A DNA stretch of 64,000 bases from Acidobacteriota bacterium (GTDB lineage Bacteria; Acidobacteriota; Terriglobia; Bryobacterales; Bryobacteraceae). Positions 17,696-27,268 of the stretch are shown here, one piece after another; position 1 is the first letter of the stretch, and the number at the start of each line of letters is the position of its first letter. A model generated the notes under the pieces. That model was not told where the DNA came from, ran no database searches, and worked only from the letters and a program-made list of their open reading frames with translations. The stretch is taken from NCBI GenBank assembly GCA_017307505.1, contig JAFKEE010000042.1, forward strand, positions 1 to 64,000, read 5' to 3'. A program made the position numbers and the translations under genes.

Positions 17696-18802
17696 TTAGC
17701 GGCCTTGCAGGTGAGTATAAAGGTGATGGACGAACGCCAGGTTGTCGCTCTGCACATAATGCATAGTGCCGCCCATGCGCGAAAAGCTTTTGCAGAAACG
17801 CAGGTAATAGGCCGGATTGGTCTTGGGCGGTTCGCCTTTGGTCCAGTCCCAGCCGCCGCCATCCTGCAGGTCAACGACGTAAATAGTAAGGCCGCTGACA
17901 GTGGGACGGCCCGCCTGCAGCCTCAGGTTGTTCACGCAGCTCAATGTCTTTTCGAACACCTGCGGCGCCATGATGGCGGAGCCGACGGAGAGCACCACCC
18001 CGTTGTCCAGCGACTCGGCCGAGTCGCCGAACAGGCGGAAGTCCAGCCCGCCCGCGCGGCCGATCACCGCTCCGTCGAACATCGGATGGTTCGAAATGAT
18101 GTCGTAGCCGATGCCGGGATGCACCGTCGCCGGCACCTCGTGCCGGAACGCCTGGGCGAGGATCGACGCCTGCTTCCACTTGTGCTCGACGCTGATCCGG
18201 CCGCTCGGCAGCCCGTGCCTCTGCATCAGCCGCAGCAGGTCGGCTCGCGCGCCCGTCAGGGGATGTCCGGGCTCACTGGCGATGGCCTGTTCCAGTTCAG
18301 CGGCGGATGGCAGCGTTACGCCGTCTTCCCAGATGAACCGGCCCAGTGAGACTCCATACCCTTCGCCGCGCAGCGCACCGGCCAGCAGGGCCAGGTGGAG
18401 ATTGCGGCCTGTCTCGTCCCACGCTCCGAATGTGCCCGTGGCCACATTCTCTTCCACGCTTTCGGTCGAGCGGCCCAGCCAGGAATACTCCCAGTCGTGG
18501 ATCGTCCCCGCGCCATTCGTGCAGACATGGGTCAGCCAGCCCGCGGCCATCATCTTTTCGAGGATCAGGGCGGAGCCATTCCGCAGCAGGTGGGCCCCAT
18601 ACATCAGCGCCACTCCGGCGCCACGCTCTCGCGCCGCCAGAATAGTCCTGGCACACTCCGCCGTAGCCTGGTCAACTTCCGGCGCGCAGGCCTTCGGCTC
18701 GGCGTCTGGCGGAACCAGGATCTGTTCGACTTGCGTGAGGCTTTTCCGGGTGGCTAGCGGGTAGACCTTCAAGGTCTCCCAATTCAAACTGGCAGGCTTC
18801 AA
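17696..18802 (-). CDS. conserved protein of unknown function
   Basis: A 368-residue cytosolic protein. It has glycine-rich alternating strand/helix segments suggesting a Rossmann-like fold: GVALMYGAHLLRNG, THVCTNGAGTIHDWE, TGTFGAWDETG, HPGIGYDIISNHPMFDG and VVLSVGSAIMAPQVFEK. The pattern reminds me of a family sometimes compared with deoxyhypusine synthase-like NAD-binding proteins, but I cannot assign a reaction. It starts 30 bp after the CDF transporter stop and ends 59 bp before the TlpA-like start, all on the minus strand. No signal peptide or membrane segment is seen. Confidence 0.85.
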   Translation of the reverse strand: MKPASLNWETLKVYPLATRKSLTQVEQILVPPDAEPKACAPEVDQATAECARTILAARERGAGVALMYGAHLLRNGSALILEKMMAAGWLTHVCTNGAGTIHDWEYSWLGRSTESVEENVATGTFGAWDETGRNLHLALLAGALRGEGYGVSLGRFIWEDGVTLPSAAELEQAIASEPGHPLTGARADLLRLMQRHGLPSGRISVEHKWKQASILAQAFRHEVPATVHPGIGYDIISNHPMFDGAVIGRAGGLDFRLFGDSAESLDNGVVLSVGSAIMAPQVFEKTLSCVNNLRLQAGRPTVSGLTIYVVDLQDGGGWDWTKGEPPKTNPAYYLRFCKSFSRMGGTMHYVQSDNLAFVHHLYTHLQGR

Positions 18803-18832
18803 TACACGGGTCCTTTCTGACCCTTCAGTATC

Positions 18833-19726
18833 TCAGGCCAGGGGGCATCCGTGGCACAAAGGCGGTCCCGAAGCTTCCACCTGGAGTGTAGTATGGGCGA
18901 TGCCGAAACGGCTCCGCAGGTTCTCGTGAACGGCGCCGAGAAACCCGTTGTCCAGGCGCTCATGGTTCACCACCAGGTGCGCGGTCAGCGCGGACTCCGT
19001 GGTGCTGAGGCTCCAGACGTGCAGGTCGTGGGTGCCGGTCACTCCCGGCATGGCCAGCAGCGCCGCCCGCACCTCCGGCAGATCGATGTTGGCCGGCACC
19101 CCATCGGCCACCATCCGCCACGACTCCAGGCAGACCGGCCAGCTGCTGCGCAGGGTCAGTCCTACAATGGTCAGGGCCAGCGCACCGTCGATCCAGCGCC
19201 AGCCGGTGACCGCGCTGATTCCGGCTCCGGCCAGTACCGCCAGCGAGACGCCCGCGTCGGTCGCCATATGCAGATAGGCGGCGCGGGTATTCAGATCGTG
19301 CTCCGATCCTTTGTGGAGACCCCAGGCGGTCCAGCCGTTCACGAGCAGGGCGATCGCGGCGGTGACCATCACTACCCCGTACTTCATCGGGCTTTGGTCA
19401 TTCCAGTGGGTGATCGCTTCAAACGCGATGAAGCCCAGCGTGCCCAGCAGGACCACGGCGTTCACAAACGCGCAGATCGCGGTCAAGCGCCGGTGGCCAT
19501 ATGTTCGCTCCGCCGTCGCCGGCCGGCGCGCGGCGACACGGGCGCCCCACGCCAGCAGCAGGGAAAGCGTGTCGCTCAGGTTGTGAGTCGCGTCGGCCAG
19601 CAGCGCGGCCGAACCGGTCCACGCGCCGACGGCGAACTCACCCGCGACCAGCAGGCCGTTCCACACGCTGCCCCAGGCGAAGGCCGAGTCCGAATGCGAA
19701 TGATGATGGTGGCCGCTACAGGACAT
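18833..19726 (-). CDS. CDF-family zinc/cation efflux transporter
   Basis: A protein of about 297 residues with six predicted membrane helices, exporting divalent cations (Zn, Co, Cd) by proton antiport in the inner membrane. A histidine-rich N terminus (GHHHHSHSD) precedes the helices. The metal site motifs are DATHNLSD in helix 2 and HMATDAGVS in helix 5. A cytosolic C-terminal dimerisation domain ends with a CHGC motif. The start at 19726 is chosen because AGAGGAG lies eight bases upstream; an upstream ATG adds eight residues. It is the first gene of a minus-strand group with the unknown protein and the TlpA-like protein. It is closest to CzcD/ZitB in type. Confidence 0.92.
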   Translation of the reverse strand: MSCSGHHHHSHSDSAFAWGSVWNGLLVAGEFAVGAWTGSAALLADATHNLSDTLSLLLAWGARVAARRPATAERTYGHRRLTAICAFVNAVVLLGTLGFIAFEAITHWNDQSPMKYGVVMVTAAIALLVNGWTAWGLHKGSEHDLNTRAAYLHMATDAGVSLAVLAGAGISAVTGWRWIDGALALTIVGLTLRSSWPVCLESWRMVADGVPANIDLPEVRAALLAMPGVTGTHDLHVWSLSTTESALTAHLVVNHERLDNGFLGAVHENLRSRFGIAHTTLQVEASGPPLCHGCPLA

Positions 19727-19814
19727 CCCGTGCTCCTCTCTTCCTTGCATACCCTATACCCCTATCCTGCGCCTTGCCTGGGCCGATGTCAATAGATACC
19801 CCTGGGGGCTATAC

Positions 19815-19851
19815 AAAGAAAAGGCGGCAGACCCCGTGGGGTCTGCCGCCT
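19815..19851 (-). terminator. intrinsic terminator of TonB receptor gene
   Basis: AGGCGGCAGACCCC (19822-19835) and its perfect 14-base complement (19838-19851) form a hairpin with a 2-base centre. On the minus strand it is followed by TTTTCTTT (19822-19815). It lies 24 bases past the stop of the minus-strand TonB receptor gene. Confidence 0.9.
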
Positions 19852-19875
19852 GGCTAGTGTCTGTTGGGACGTTTA

Positions 19876-22800
19876 TTAGAAGTTGAAGCGCAGGCCGAAC
19901 TGCATGGTGCGAGGATCGGTTGCGCTCGTAATCTGGCCGAAGTTGGAGGCGCCCATCGTGGTGCCAACGCCCCACCAGGACAGGTGATTCGGCGCGTCGT
20001 AGAACTCCGCGCGGAACTGCAGGCTGGTTGATTCGTTGAAGCGGAAGAACTTCTGCAGCGACGCATCCCAGTTGTTGACGCCCGGTCCGATGAGGACGTT
20101 GCGTCCGAGGTTGCCGAAGGTGCCGGCGGCGGGCAAAGCGAAAGCCGCCGTGTTGAACCACTGCAGGCGTTGGCGTGCGCCCTGGTTCCAGTCGCCCACC
20201 ACGTCAGGCCGCTGGCTGGTCTGGCCGATGCCGGCCTGGTCGGGGTTGATGCTCAGGTTGAGCGGTGTGCCCGACTGCAGCGTCGTCACACCGGAGACCT
20301 GCCATCCACCCAGCGCCTTCTTGTACCATTCGGCGCCGGTTCTCCAGAAGGGCAGCGGATAGATGTAGCTGAACACGAAGACGTGCGCGCGGTGGTAGGT
20401 GGCCAGGCCGCGTTCCGCCTTGAAGTTGTAGCTGTCCATCGGCTGCTCGTTGTACGCGCTGGCATCGGTGATGGCTCGCGACCACGTGTAGGCGAGGTTC
20501 AATAGGCCGCCGCCTCTCATCTGCCGCTTCACCGATGTCTGCAGCGAGTTGTAGATGAAGTTGGAGCCGGTCACATACATATTGATGTTGGCGTAGCCGG
20601 GGTAGGGACGCAGGGCGTTCGTGTTGACGCCTGGATTCTTCTGCAGTGTCCCCGCGCGCAACTGGTTATAGTTCAGGGTGCGCGCAAGGTTCGCGGCGCT
20701 GGAGCCGACATAGGCGACATCCAGCGTAGTCATGGAGTCGATCTTGTGCTGCACGCCGAAGCTCCAGTTCATGATCCGCGGCACCTTCATGTCGGGGAAG
20801 TGGGAATTGGAGATGGCGGCGGGATAGCTCAGCCGGCTGCCGCCAGTGGGATTCTCGATGTTGGCATCGTAGATATCCGACTGCGAGATGAACGGCGGGT
20901 TGTTGATCGCGCTGAAGATGAAATTGCCTTCCACGCGCTCGTAGAACACGCCGTAGCCGCCGCGCACTACCGTCTTCTGCTTGCCGGTGAGATCCAGGGC
21001 GAAGCCGAGGCGTGGGCCCCACGTGCCCCAATACTTGTTCGCCGTCTCTTTCGGAATGCCCCGGAACAGCGCCAGCACGGCCGGATCGCTGGTCTGGGCG
21101 ATGCGCTGCTTGGCGGCCTCTGGGAATTCCGTGCCACCCAGCACGAGGCCGTTGTACGGATCGTAGTTGCCGGCGAGGATCTGGCCATTGGCCGGGTTGA
21201 TCTGCGGAGCCTTGCTCAGGCTGTAGTACTGCGGCAGCCACATGACGCAATTCTGCAGCGCGCAGTATTGCGGCTGCATGTACTGGTAGCGGAACCCCAT
21301 GTTGACCGTGAGCCGGGAGTTCACCTTCCAGTCGTCCTGCACATACGGCTCGATCTGCGTGAAGCGGTACCAGCCCTCGCGGTTGGTGTTCGCTTCCGTG
21401 TACTGCGAGAAGTTCCCCAGCAAGGCGTCGCCCATGGCGTTTCCGGTCGAATTGGAGTGGCCGGTGGCATAGGTGATGGTGCCATTCACCGCGGGCCAGT
21501 TGTCCTGGTTTTTGCGGCTGCGCATGATCAGGATGCCGGCTTTGATGTTGTGGTTGCCGAGGTATTTCGAGAAGTCGTCCTTGAAATTAAACAACCGGTT
21601 GAAGTTGTTCCAGTTCACATTGGACGCGCCCAGCCCGTTGTAGCCGGCGATGTTCACCGTTGGGATGGTGTTGTTGGTGCCGTAGATCATGGGCAGGGTG
21701 ATGCCCTGGCCGGCACGCGTGTAATCGTTCAGGAACACCGGATTGGCGGCGAAGTCACCCTGCAGGATGACATTGCCGCTGAACGAAGCCTGGAACGTAT
21801 TCACCGTGGTGGCATTGGCGATGTGGGTCCACTGGGCCTTGGTGTTGGTCCCGGGGATCTTACGCGTATAGGTCACCAGCGAGGTGAGGTTGTTCAGGTT
21901 CGTGTAGTAGTCGTGCAGGAAGTGAACCGAGATCTGGTTCTTGTTGCTCAGGATGTAGTCGCCCTTGATGAAGTATTGCGTGGCGTCGTTCGGGGCGGTG
22001 GTGGGGAAGACGAAGTTTCCACCGGATCCGCTGAAGTTCGGCGCGGGGAAGTTCTGGATCAGCCGCGACATGTTCTTGCTGATGCGCGTGCTCGGGATGA
22101 TACCGCCGGGGAACACGGCTCCGGTGCTGGGATCCTTCGGCCAGGTGGAGGAGGCCGCGCCCGAGAAGTCGCCGTTGCGCAGGGCTGGGGTCGGGACGAC
22201 CCAGGTGTTGATCGCACCCTGCCGCAGCCGTTTGAACTCCATGCCGCCGAAGGCGAACAGCTTGCTCCGGTCGCTGTTGAACTTGCCGGGGATGTAAACC
22301 GGACCGCCCAGGTTCCAGCCGAAGTTGTTGAAGCGCAGCTTCTGCTTCGTGATGGCGTTGAACGCGCGGGCATCGAAGGCGTCGTTGCGGACGAATTCGT
22401 ACATGCCGCCATGGAAATCCTTCGTGCCGCTCTTCATGGCGAGGTTGATGATGGCGCCGGCATTCTGGCCATACTCGGCGCTGTAGTTCGTCGTCAGCAC
22501 CTTGAATTCGGCGATGGCATCGGGGTTGATGTTGACGAAGTTGTTCCCGCCGCCGCCGTTGTCCTTGTTGTCCACGCCGTCAATGTTCCACGAGAACGTG
22601 TCGGTGCGGGACCCGTTGGCGGACTGTGCGCTCATGTTGGAGCCGTAACCGCCGAACAGGTCCATCGCTGAACGGTTCGTGGTGGAGACGCCGGGAATCA
22701 ATGACAGGAGTTGGGTGAAATTCCGGCCGTTTAACTGAAGGTTGGTGGCCTGCTGTCCCGTAATGAGACGGCCCACCTCGCCGGAACTGGTTTCCACCTG

Positions 22801-23166
22801 GGCTGAGTCGGCGCTGACGGTCACTGAGTCCGTCACCGATCCTACTTCCAGGGTTGTCTCCACATCGGGCTTGGCGTTGACCGCCACCACCACGTTCTTC
22901 TGCGTGACCCTCTTAAAGCCGGGTGCTTCGACGGTCACTTCATAGAGGCCGATGGGAATGCTCGGTACGACCCAGTTGCCGGATTCATTCACGACGGCGT
23001 TCCTGACCTGGCCGGTGTCGACGTGCAGGACGGACACTTTCGCGGTGGTGACCACGGCGCCCGAGGCGTCGTGAACCGTCCCCGAAAGCTGTTGGGTTGT
23101 GGATTGTGCCCAGAGGGCAATGGCGGACATTGCCACTGTGGTCAAGATTTGGACCAGTCGCTTCAT
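19876..23166 (-). CDS. TonB-dependent receptor, Oar-like
   Basis: An outer-membrane protein of about 1096 residues. The signal peptide (MKRLVQILTTVAMSAIALWAQ) is followed by a carboxypeptidase-regulatory-like domain (about 25-110: LSGTVHDASGAVV and GLYEVTVEAPGFK), then the TonB plug (RNFTQLLSLIPGVS onwards) and a long barrel ending MQFGLRFNF. The start at 23166 has GGGAG eight bases upstream; a longer frame adds 24 unlikely residues. Oar-like receptors are numerous in Solibacter-type genomes and are presumed to take up large carbohydrate or peptide substrates. A strong terminator follows. The gene is divergent from the membrane-anchored protein at 23377. Confidence 0.93.
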   Translation of the reverse strand: MKRLVQILTTVAMSAIALWAQSTTQQLSGTVHDASGAVVTTAKVSVLHVDTGQVRNAVVNESGNWVVPSIPIGLYEVTVEAPGFKRVTQKNVVVAVNAKPDVETTLEVGSVTDSVTVSADSAQVETSSGEVGRLITGQQATNLQLNGRNFTQLLSLIPGVSTTNRSAMDLFGGYGSNMSAQSANGSRTDTFSWNIDGVDNKDNGGGGNNFVNINPDAIAEFKVLTTNYSAEYGQNAGAIINLAMKSGTKDFHGGMYEFVRNDAFDARAFNAITKQKLRFNNFGWNLGGPVYIPGKFNSDRSKLFAFGGMEFKRLRQGAINTWVVPTPALRNGDFSGAASSTWPKDPSTGAVFPGGIIPSTRISKNMSRLIQNFPAPNFSGSGGNFVFPTTAPNDATQYFIKGDYILSNKNQISVHFLHDYYTNLNNLTSLVTYTRKIPGTNTKAQWTHIANATTVNTFQASFSGNVILQGDFAANPVFLNDYTRAGQGITLPMIYGTNNTIPTVNIAGYNGLGASNVNWNNFNRLFNFKDDFSKYLGNHNIKAGILIMRSRKNQDNWPAVNGTITYATGHSNSTGNAMGDALLGNFSQYTEANTNREGWYRFTQIEPYVQDDWKVNSRLTVNMGFRYQYMQPQYCALQNCVMWLPQYYSLSKAPQINPANGQILAGNYDPYNGLVLGGTEFPEAAKQRIAQTSDPAVLALFRGIPKETANKYWGTWGPRLGFALDLTGKQKTVVRGGYGVFYERVEGNFIFSAINNPPFISQSDIYDANIENPTGGSRLSYPAAISNSHFPDMKVPRIMNWSFGVQHKIDSMTTLDVAYVGSSAANLARTLNYNQLRAGTLQKNPGVNTNALRPYPGYANINMYVTGSNFIYNSLQTSVKRQMRGGGLLNLAYTWSRAITDASAYNEQPMDSYNFKAERGLATYHRAHVFVFSYIYPLPFWRTGAEWYKKALGGWQVSGVTTLQSGTPLNLSINPDQAGIGQTSQRPDVVGDWNQGARQRLQWFNTAAFALPAAGTFGNLGRNVLIGPGVNNWDASLQKFFRFNESTSLQFRAEFYDAPNHLSWWGVGTTMGASNFGQITSATDPRTMQFGLRFNF

Positions 23167-23376
23167 TTTGCTCCCTTCCAACGTGGATGAACGAGAGGCT
23201 GAACCTCTGTAGCTGGTCCATTCTTTGTTGGAATCCACAATCTGAACAGGCGCACGACAGTCCTGTACGGTCCAGGGCGATCCTGGTCACGCATTTTCAG
23301 CACGTTACGGTGGAGTTAACGATTTTACTCAACTTAAGTACTCGACGCCTCGAAATGGAGCATACAATGAATCTCG

Positions 23377-24600
23377 ATGCGTGAAACGTTAGCGGAAAAG
23401 TCTCGACGCATCTGCCTCGACCCGGTGCCCGAGGAACAGATCCGGGCGCAGCTTGAGCGTGTGCTCGCCAGCCCGCCATTCCGCAACAGCCGGCGCTGCC
23501 AGCTGCTGCTGCGTTATGCGGTCGAGAAGGCGTGCGAGGGCCACCTCGATGAGTTGAAGGAGCGCGTGGTCGGCAGCGCCGTCTTTGGACGCGATGCCAG
23601 CTACGACACCAACCAGGACGCCGTGGTACGGAATGCTGCGGCCGAGGTCCGCAAGAAACTCGCCCAGTATTACCTGGAGCCCGGCCACGCCAATGAGCCG
23701 CGGATCGACCTGCCGCCAGGGTCCTACCTGCCCGAATTCCACATTCTCAACCCGGAGCCTAAGACCGAGACCCCGCCGCAGTTGCGCCGGGCCCGCTGGC
23801 CCCTGGTGGCGTTCAGCGTCCTGGCGGGCGGCCTCCTCTTCGCCGCCGGCCTCTATGTCGGTCGTCCCCAGCCGGCGCCGGTTACCGTTCTTGACAGCTT
23901 CTGGGCGCCGATTATGGAGGCTAAAGGGGAAGTCCAATTCTGCATCGGGCAGACGAAGACGCACTCCTTTGTAGGACAGCTGCCTGCCAATGCGGCCGGA
24001 GCCGTGGATGCGAAAGCCACAATCCCGGTCGCGAAACTCGTCCCCAATGTCGAACGCTTTGTCTGGATGGGTGATGCCGTGGCCCTGTCCAAGGTGAATG
24101 GTTTCCTGAGTAGCCGCGGCAAGGAAGCGCGCTATCGCTGGGCGACCTCCACGCCTTACTCCGAACTGCGCGGGAAAAGCGCCGTAATGATCGGCCTCTT
24201 CAATAACGACTGGACCATCCGCCTCACGGAAGGACTTCGTTTCTCCCTGGTCCGCAATGACACCGAGGGCTGGCGCGGTGTGAAGGACCATTCGTCTCCG
24301 GCTCCTTTCTCCTGGCGCGTCTTTCGCAAAGGGGGCGCCGGCAGCGATGAGACCGACTACGCCATGGTGACGAGGGTGTTGGACCCCAGTACCGAACAGT
24401 TTGTCGTGGCGGCCGGCGGCATCACGCATTTGGGGACGATGATGACCGGCGACTTCCTCACGAACCCTGCCTACCTGAGCGAAGCTCTGCGCGGAGCCCC
24501 TGCGGACTGGGCCCGGCGGAACATGCAGATTGTACTGGAGACCCACATCGTGGGCGGGACGCCGGGGCCGCCGAAGGTCCTGGCCATCCACTTCTGGTAG
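23377..24600 (+). CDS. acidobacterial membrane-anchored winged-helix-like protein
   Basis: A 407-residue protein. The N-terminal 110 residues carry the signature LASPPFRNSRRCQLLLRYAVEKA, then ELKERVVGSAVFGRDASYDTNQDAVVRNAAAEVRKKLAQYY. This is a family I know from Acidobacteriota as uncharacterised proteins with a predicted DNA-binding-like head. One membrane helix (about 143-162) separates it from an extracytoplasmic C-terminal domain of about 240 residues without a known family. The layout suggests a one-component transmembrane sensor. It is divergent from the TonB receptor across 210 bases, so regulation of that receptor is plausible but unproven. Confidence 0.8.
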   Translation: MRETLAEKSRRICLDPVPEEQIRAQLERVLASPPFRNSRRCQLLLRYAVEKACEGHLDELKERVVGSAVFGRDASYDTNQDAVVRNAAAEVRKKLAQYYLEPGHANEPRIDLPPGSYLPEFHILNPEPKTETPPQLRRARWPLVAFSVLAGGLLFAAGLYVGRPQPAPVTVLDSFWAPIMEAKGEVQFCIGQTKTHSFVGQLPANAAGAVDAKATIPVAKLVPNVERFVWMGDAVALSKVNGFLSSRGKEARYRWATSTPYSELRGKSAVMIGLFNNDWTIRLTEGLRFSLVRNDTEGWRGVKDHSSPAPFSWRVFRKGGAGSDETDYAMVTRVLDPSTEQFVVAAGGITHLGTMMTGDFLTNPAYLSEALRGAPADWARRNMQIVLETHIVGGTPGPPKVLAIHFW

Positions 24601-24691
24601 GCGATCACCCTAACCCACTGCGGCCTCGATGCTTGTGCCCGGCCCGGGAAACTGATAAGCCATGGCATGGACGACCCCGGAGGATCGCCAG

Positions 24692-27247
24692 ATGCCGCGC
24701 GTCTATAGTTTTCACGTCTCGCCCAAACTGCCGCAACGGCTGAACTGCCTGAATGAACTTTCCCTGAATCTTCGCTGGTCGTGGCACCACCCCACCATCG
24801 AACTCTTTCGCAGTATCGATCCCGATCTGTGGGAAGAGACGGGACACAACCCGCGCTGGATGCTGGGTCGGGTGGATCAGAAACGCCTGGCCGAACTCGA
24901 AGGCGACGAGGCCTTCCTGGCCCAGATGGACCGTGCCGCCGAGGACCTCGACGATTATCTGGGCAGCGTAGGCCGCTTTGCCCTGGAACATCCGCAGGAT
25001 CTGTCTCTGGTGGTGGCCTACTTTTCCGCGGAGTTCGGGCTGTCGGAATGCATTCCCAACTACGCCGGCGGTCTGGGCATCCTCGCCGGCGACCATCTGA
25101 AATCCGCCAGCGATCTCGGCCTGCCGCTGGTGGCTGTGGGCCTTTTATACCAGGGCGGCTATTTTCATCAATACCTGAACGCCGATGGGTGGCAGCAGGA
25201 AACCTATCCCATCAACGATTTCCATACCCTGCCCATCACGCCGGTCCTGGATGCGAATGGCGCTCCTTCATTCATCTCGGTCGACTTCCCGGGGCGCCCG
25301 GTCTTCGCCAGGATCTGGAAGATCCAGGTGGGCCGGATTCCCTTGTTTCTGCTGGATACCAACGTCAAACAGAACAGGCCGGACGACTGCAAAGTCACCG
25401 GCGCGCTCTATGGCGGCGACCGCGAGCTGCGCATGCAGCAGGAGATCGTGCTTGGCATCGGCGGCATGCGGGCGCTCAAGGCTCTGGGCATCTATCCAAC
25501 CGTCTGTCATATGAACGAAGGCCACTCGGCGTTTCTCGGTCTGGAGCGCTCGAGGATGACCATGGAGGAGTACGGCCTGCCGTACTACCAGGCACGCCAG
25601 CTCTCGGCGGCAGGCAGTGTCTTCACGACGCATACCCCTGTGCCCGCGGGCTTCGACCGCTTCGACACCTGGCTGATGGAAAAGTACTTCCGTCCGTATG
25701 TGGATAGCCTGGGCCTGACCTTCGACCGGCTGCTCGAGTATGGCCGCCAGGACCAGTCGCGCAAGGACGATCCGTTCAATATGGCGTTTCTGGCCGCCCG
25801 CCATAGCGCCTACTGCAATGGTGTCAGCCGTCTGCATGGCGAGGTGACGCGCAAGATGGCGCATGCGATGTGGTCCGGCTACTCGCTACACGAAGTGCCC
25901 ATCGGCTATGTGACGAACGGCATCCACACGCGGTCGTGGATCTCGATGGAGATGAGCGCCCTGCTGACTCGTTACCTGGGGCCGCGCTGGGCGGAGGAGC
26001 CGCCCGGCAAAGCCATCTGGGAGCGCATCGACCGCATCCCCGATGGCGAGCTGTGGCGCGTGCACCAGATCCGCCGGGAGCGGCTAATCAACTATGCGCG
26101 CGTCCGCCTGGCAGGCCAGCTGCGGCGCCGCGGAGCGACGGATTCCGAGGTCGCCGACTGCGCCGGCGTGCTGGGGCAGGGCGTGCTGACCATCGGCTTC
26201 GCGCGCCGGTTCGCAACCTACAAACGGGCCACGCTGCTGTTGCGCGATCCGGCCCGGCTGAAACGGATCCTGAACAACCCGGAACGGCCGGTGCAGATCC
26301 TCATCGCCGGCAAGGCCCATCCGCACGACAACGACGGCAAGGAACTGATCCGGCGCATCATCCACTTCGCGAGGGATCCGGAGGTGCGCCGCAGCATCGT
26401 GTTCCTGGAGGATTACGACATCTCCGTGGCCCGCTACCTGGTGCAGGGTGTCGACGTTTGGTTGAACACGCCCCAGCGGCCCAACGAAGCCAGTGGCACC
26501 AGCGGGATGAAGCTGCTGGCCAACGGCGGCCTGAACCTCTCCATTCTCGATGGATGGTGGGACGAAGCGTATGCGCCGGAAGTCGGCTGGGCGATCGGCC
26601 ATGGGGAGAACTACACCGATGCCGAAACCCAGGACCAGATCGAGTCGGAGGCGCTCTACAACCTGCTGGAACACGAGGTGGTGCCGCTGTTCTATCATCG
26701 CGACTCCGCGGATGTACCACGCGGCTGGGTGAGCCGGATGAAGGCATCCATGACCCGACTGTCTCCTGTCTTCTGCACGAATCGCATGGTGGCGGAATAC
26801 GCCGAACGGTTCTACCTGCCGGCGCACCGCCGGCATCAGAGGTTGGCGGCCGACAATGCGGCGCGGGTCAAACCGCTGGTGGATTGGCGGCGCAGGGTGC
26901 TGGAGTTCGGTCCCCAGGTGCGCGTGGTCAACGTCGACTCAAACGTCCTGCAGGAGACGCAGGTTGGGGCGGAAGTGAAGGTGACAGTGCGGGTGCAACT
27001 CGCGGCCCTGTCGTCGCAGGATGTGAGGGTACAGATCTACTATGGCGCGGTGGATGCTGATGGCAACATCGCGAAGGGCCAGCCCGTGGAGATGGATCAT
27101 CAGGGCCAGATCGGCGGCGATCATCTCTATACCGGACGCTTCGAGTGCCGGGACAGCGGATCGAGCGGGTTCTCCGTGCGTGTGGTCCCGTTCCACGAGG
27201 ACGCCATCGTCCCGTATGAGATGCCATGGGTGCAGTGGGCGGAGTGA
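24692..27247 (+). CDS. glgP: alpha-glucan phosphorylase
   Basis: A glycosyltransferase family 35 enzyme of about 851 residues that phosphorolyses alpha-1,4-glucans to glucose-1-phosphate with pyridoxal phosphate. The N-terminal DUF3417 region (about 10-115: LNELSLNLRWSWHHPT) is typical of the bacterial/archaeal alpha-glucan phosphorylase subfamily. The core follows (YFSAEFGLSE; NYAGGLGILAGDHLKSASDLG; HMNEGHSAFL). The cofactor lysine lies in SGTSGMK (K607). The ATG at 24692 has GGAGG eight bases upstream and is preferred over 24662. A roughly 100-residue beta-rich C-terminal extension is present. It acts in cytosolic glycogen or maltodextrin breakdown; no other glycogen gene adjoins. Confidence 0.93.
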   Translation: MPRVYSFHVSPKLPQRLNCLNELSLNLRWSWHHPTIELFRSIDPDLWEETGHNPRWMLGRVDQKRLAELEGDEAFLAQMDRAAEDLDDYLGSVGRFALEHPQDLSLVVAYFSAEFGLSECIPNYAGGLGILAGDHLKSASDLGLPLVAVGLLYQGGYFHQYLNADGWQQETYPINDFHTLPITPVLDANGAPSFISVDFPGRPVFARIWKIQVGRIPLFLLDTNVKQNRPDDCKVTGALYGGDRELRMQQEIVLGIGGMRALKALGIYPTVCHMNEGHSAFLGLERSRMTMEEYGLPYYQARQLSAAGSVFTTHTPVPAGFDRFDTWLMEKYFRPYVDSLGLTFDRLLEYGRQDQSRKDDPFNMAFLAARHSAYCNGVSRLHGEVTRKMAHAMWSGYSLHEVPIGYVTNGIHTRSWISMEMSALLTRYLGPRWAEEPPGKAIWERIDRIPDGELWRVHQIRRERLINYARVRLAGQLRRRGATDSEVADCAGVLGQGVLTIGFARRFATYKRATLLLRDPARLKRILNNPERPVQILIAGKAHPHDNDGKELIRRIIHFARDPEVRRSIVFLEDYDISVARYLVQGVDVWLNTPQRPNEASGTSGMKLLANGGLNLSILDGWWDEAYAPEVGWAIGHGENYTDAETQDQIESEALYNLLEHEVVPLFYHRDSADVPRGWVSRMKASMTRLSPVFCTNRMVAEYAERFYLPAHRRHQRLAADNAARVKPLVDWRRRVLEFGPQVRVVNVDSNVLQETQVGAEVKVTVRVQLAALSSQDVRVQIYYGAVDADGNIAKGQPVEMDHQGQIGGDHLYTGRFECRDSGSSGFSVRVVPFHEDAIVPYEMPWVQWAE

Positions 27248-27268
27248 TCCGCCCACGCGCCTGATTCG

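Noticed and set aside
20746-22671. A 641-codon open frame on the plus strand
   Set aside because: It lies opposite the TonB receptor gene, has no domain pattern, and its valine/arginine/glutamate bias is typical of antisense frames in high-GC DNA.
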